Below are positions 4,930-5,354 of a stretch of DNA of 5,354 bases, piece after piece. The stretch spans positions 1 through 5,354 of the forward strand of contig QHWL01000475.1 of the NCBI GenBank assembly GCA_003222555.1, given 5' to 3'. The translations under genes and the position numbers were made by a program. Every line of letters starts with the position of its first letter. Position 1 is the first letter of the stretch. The notes beneath the pieces are model-generated. The model did not search any database and had not been told where the DNA came from. It was given only the letters and a program-made list of their open reading frames with translations. Origin of the DNA: Acidobacteriota bacterium (lineage in GTDB: Bacteria > Acidobacteriota > Vicinamibacteria > Vicinamibacterales > CAVVIG01).

Positions 4930-5354
4930 ATGAGCGACGACAAGCACAACGGCCCGAGAGCGTCCAAGCTCTGGACTTCACACGCCGCACAGACACTCGG
5001 CACGTCGGAGAGCGTGGTGCTCGTGCTCATTGGCACGGCGCTCGTGCTGATCGCCGTGCTCTTGCTGTATTCCGGCATGCACGACCTGAACGAGGCGGTT
5101 CACCGGGGGCCGGAAGAGATCGAGCGCCGGTCGATCGGGATCCTGAACACGGTATTGTTGGTCATGATGACCATGGAGATCGTCTACACGGTCGCGATCT
5201 CACTCGAGTCGCACACGCTCAACGCCGAGCCCTTCCTAGTCATCGGCATGATCGCCGGCATTCGACGCATGCTTGTGATCACCGCCACCTCGACCGAGCA
5301 GGAAGCGCACGCCGAACAATTCCACAACACGTTGGTGGAACTGGGGCTCATTGC
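4930..5354 (+). CDS. PsiE family (phosphate-starvation-inducible E) membrane protein, N-terminal part
   Basis: 141 codons are visible before the right edge. A short polar N-terminus is followed by helices at about 28-48 (VVLVLIGTALVLIAVLLLY), 72-92 (LNTVLLVMMTMEIVYTVAIS) and 100-118. The PsiE signature EIVYTVAISLESHTLNAEPF with IAGIRRMLVIT is clear. In E. coli psiE is induced by phosphate starvation and controlled by PhoB and CRP; its molecular role is unknown, and this homolog need not share that control. The start at ATG 4930 is well supported by GAGGGG at 4920-4925, four bases before it. No recognisable Pho box lies in the preceding 60 bases. The upstream neighbour is the divergent cytochrome remnant, so no operon partner is visible on this side. 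Confidence 0.9.
   Translation, partial: MSDDKHNGPRASKLWTSHAAQTLGTSESVVLVLIGTALVLIAVLLLYSGMHDLNEAVHRGPEEIERRSIGILNTVLLVMMTMEIVYTVAISLESHTLNAEPFLVIGMIAGIRRMLVITATSTEQEAHAEQFHNTLVELGLI

Noticed and set aside
4551..5078. Minus-strand open frame of 175 codons opposite the PsiE gene
   Set aside because: Its first half is the antisense of the clear PsiE coding sequence. Only the lower part, including CFICHG, may carry real protein history, and that is reported as a remnant.

Overview
The window is high-GC DNA from what is probably a free-living Gram-negative bacterium. Several products have Sec-type signal peptides, and two look like outer-membrane barrels. The mix of DUF1003, PepSY-associated membrane, PsiE, exported MBL-fold and transthyretin-like proteins resembles Acidobacteriota more than any other group I know. 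That placement is inference, because no taxonomic marker gene is present.

Layout. Positions 1-757 hold a minus-strand pair: a DUF1003 membrane protein, then an exported barrel-like protein that overlaps its end and runs off the left edge. Positions 932-1273 hold an orphan plus-strand C-terminus of a histidine-kinase ATPase domain. Positions 1493-1807 (minus) encode a short exported transthyretin-like protein, with what looks like frameshifted debris of its usual continuation below it, and a weak ORF of unknown function above it. Positions 2075-3518 (plus) are a two-gene exported unit: a small barrel-like protein with a +1 frameshift in a C5 run, then an MBL-fold protein whose metal-binding motif is largely replaced. 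Positions 3522-3602 (minus) hold the last 26 codons of a cyclase/kynurenine-formamidase-like protein with a stop directly before them. Positions 3878-4540 (minus) encode a compact PepSY-associated four-helix membrane protein. Positions 4745-4885 (minus) show pieces of a multiheme cytochrome c spread over three frames. From 4930 a PsiE-family membrane protein runs off the right edge.

How the genes work together. No multi-gene system is evident. The only convincing units are the DUF1003/barrel pair and the barrel/MBL pair. The notable theme is decay: five or six loci are truncated, frameshifted or reduced to C-terminal tails, lying between intact genes. I see no transposase, tRNA, rRNA, CRISPR array or phage gene. 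The most interesting intact gene is the MBL-fold protein, which keeps the fold signatures but only three of the usual metal ligands.
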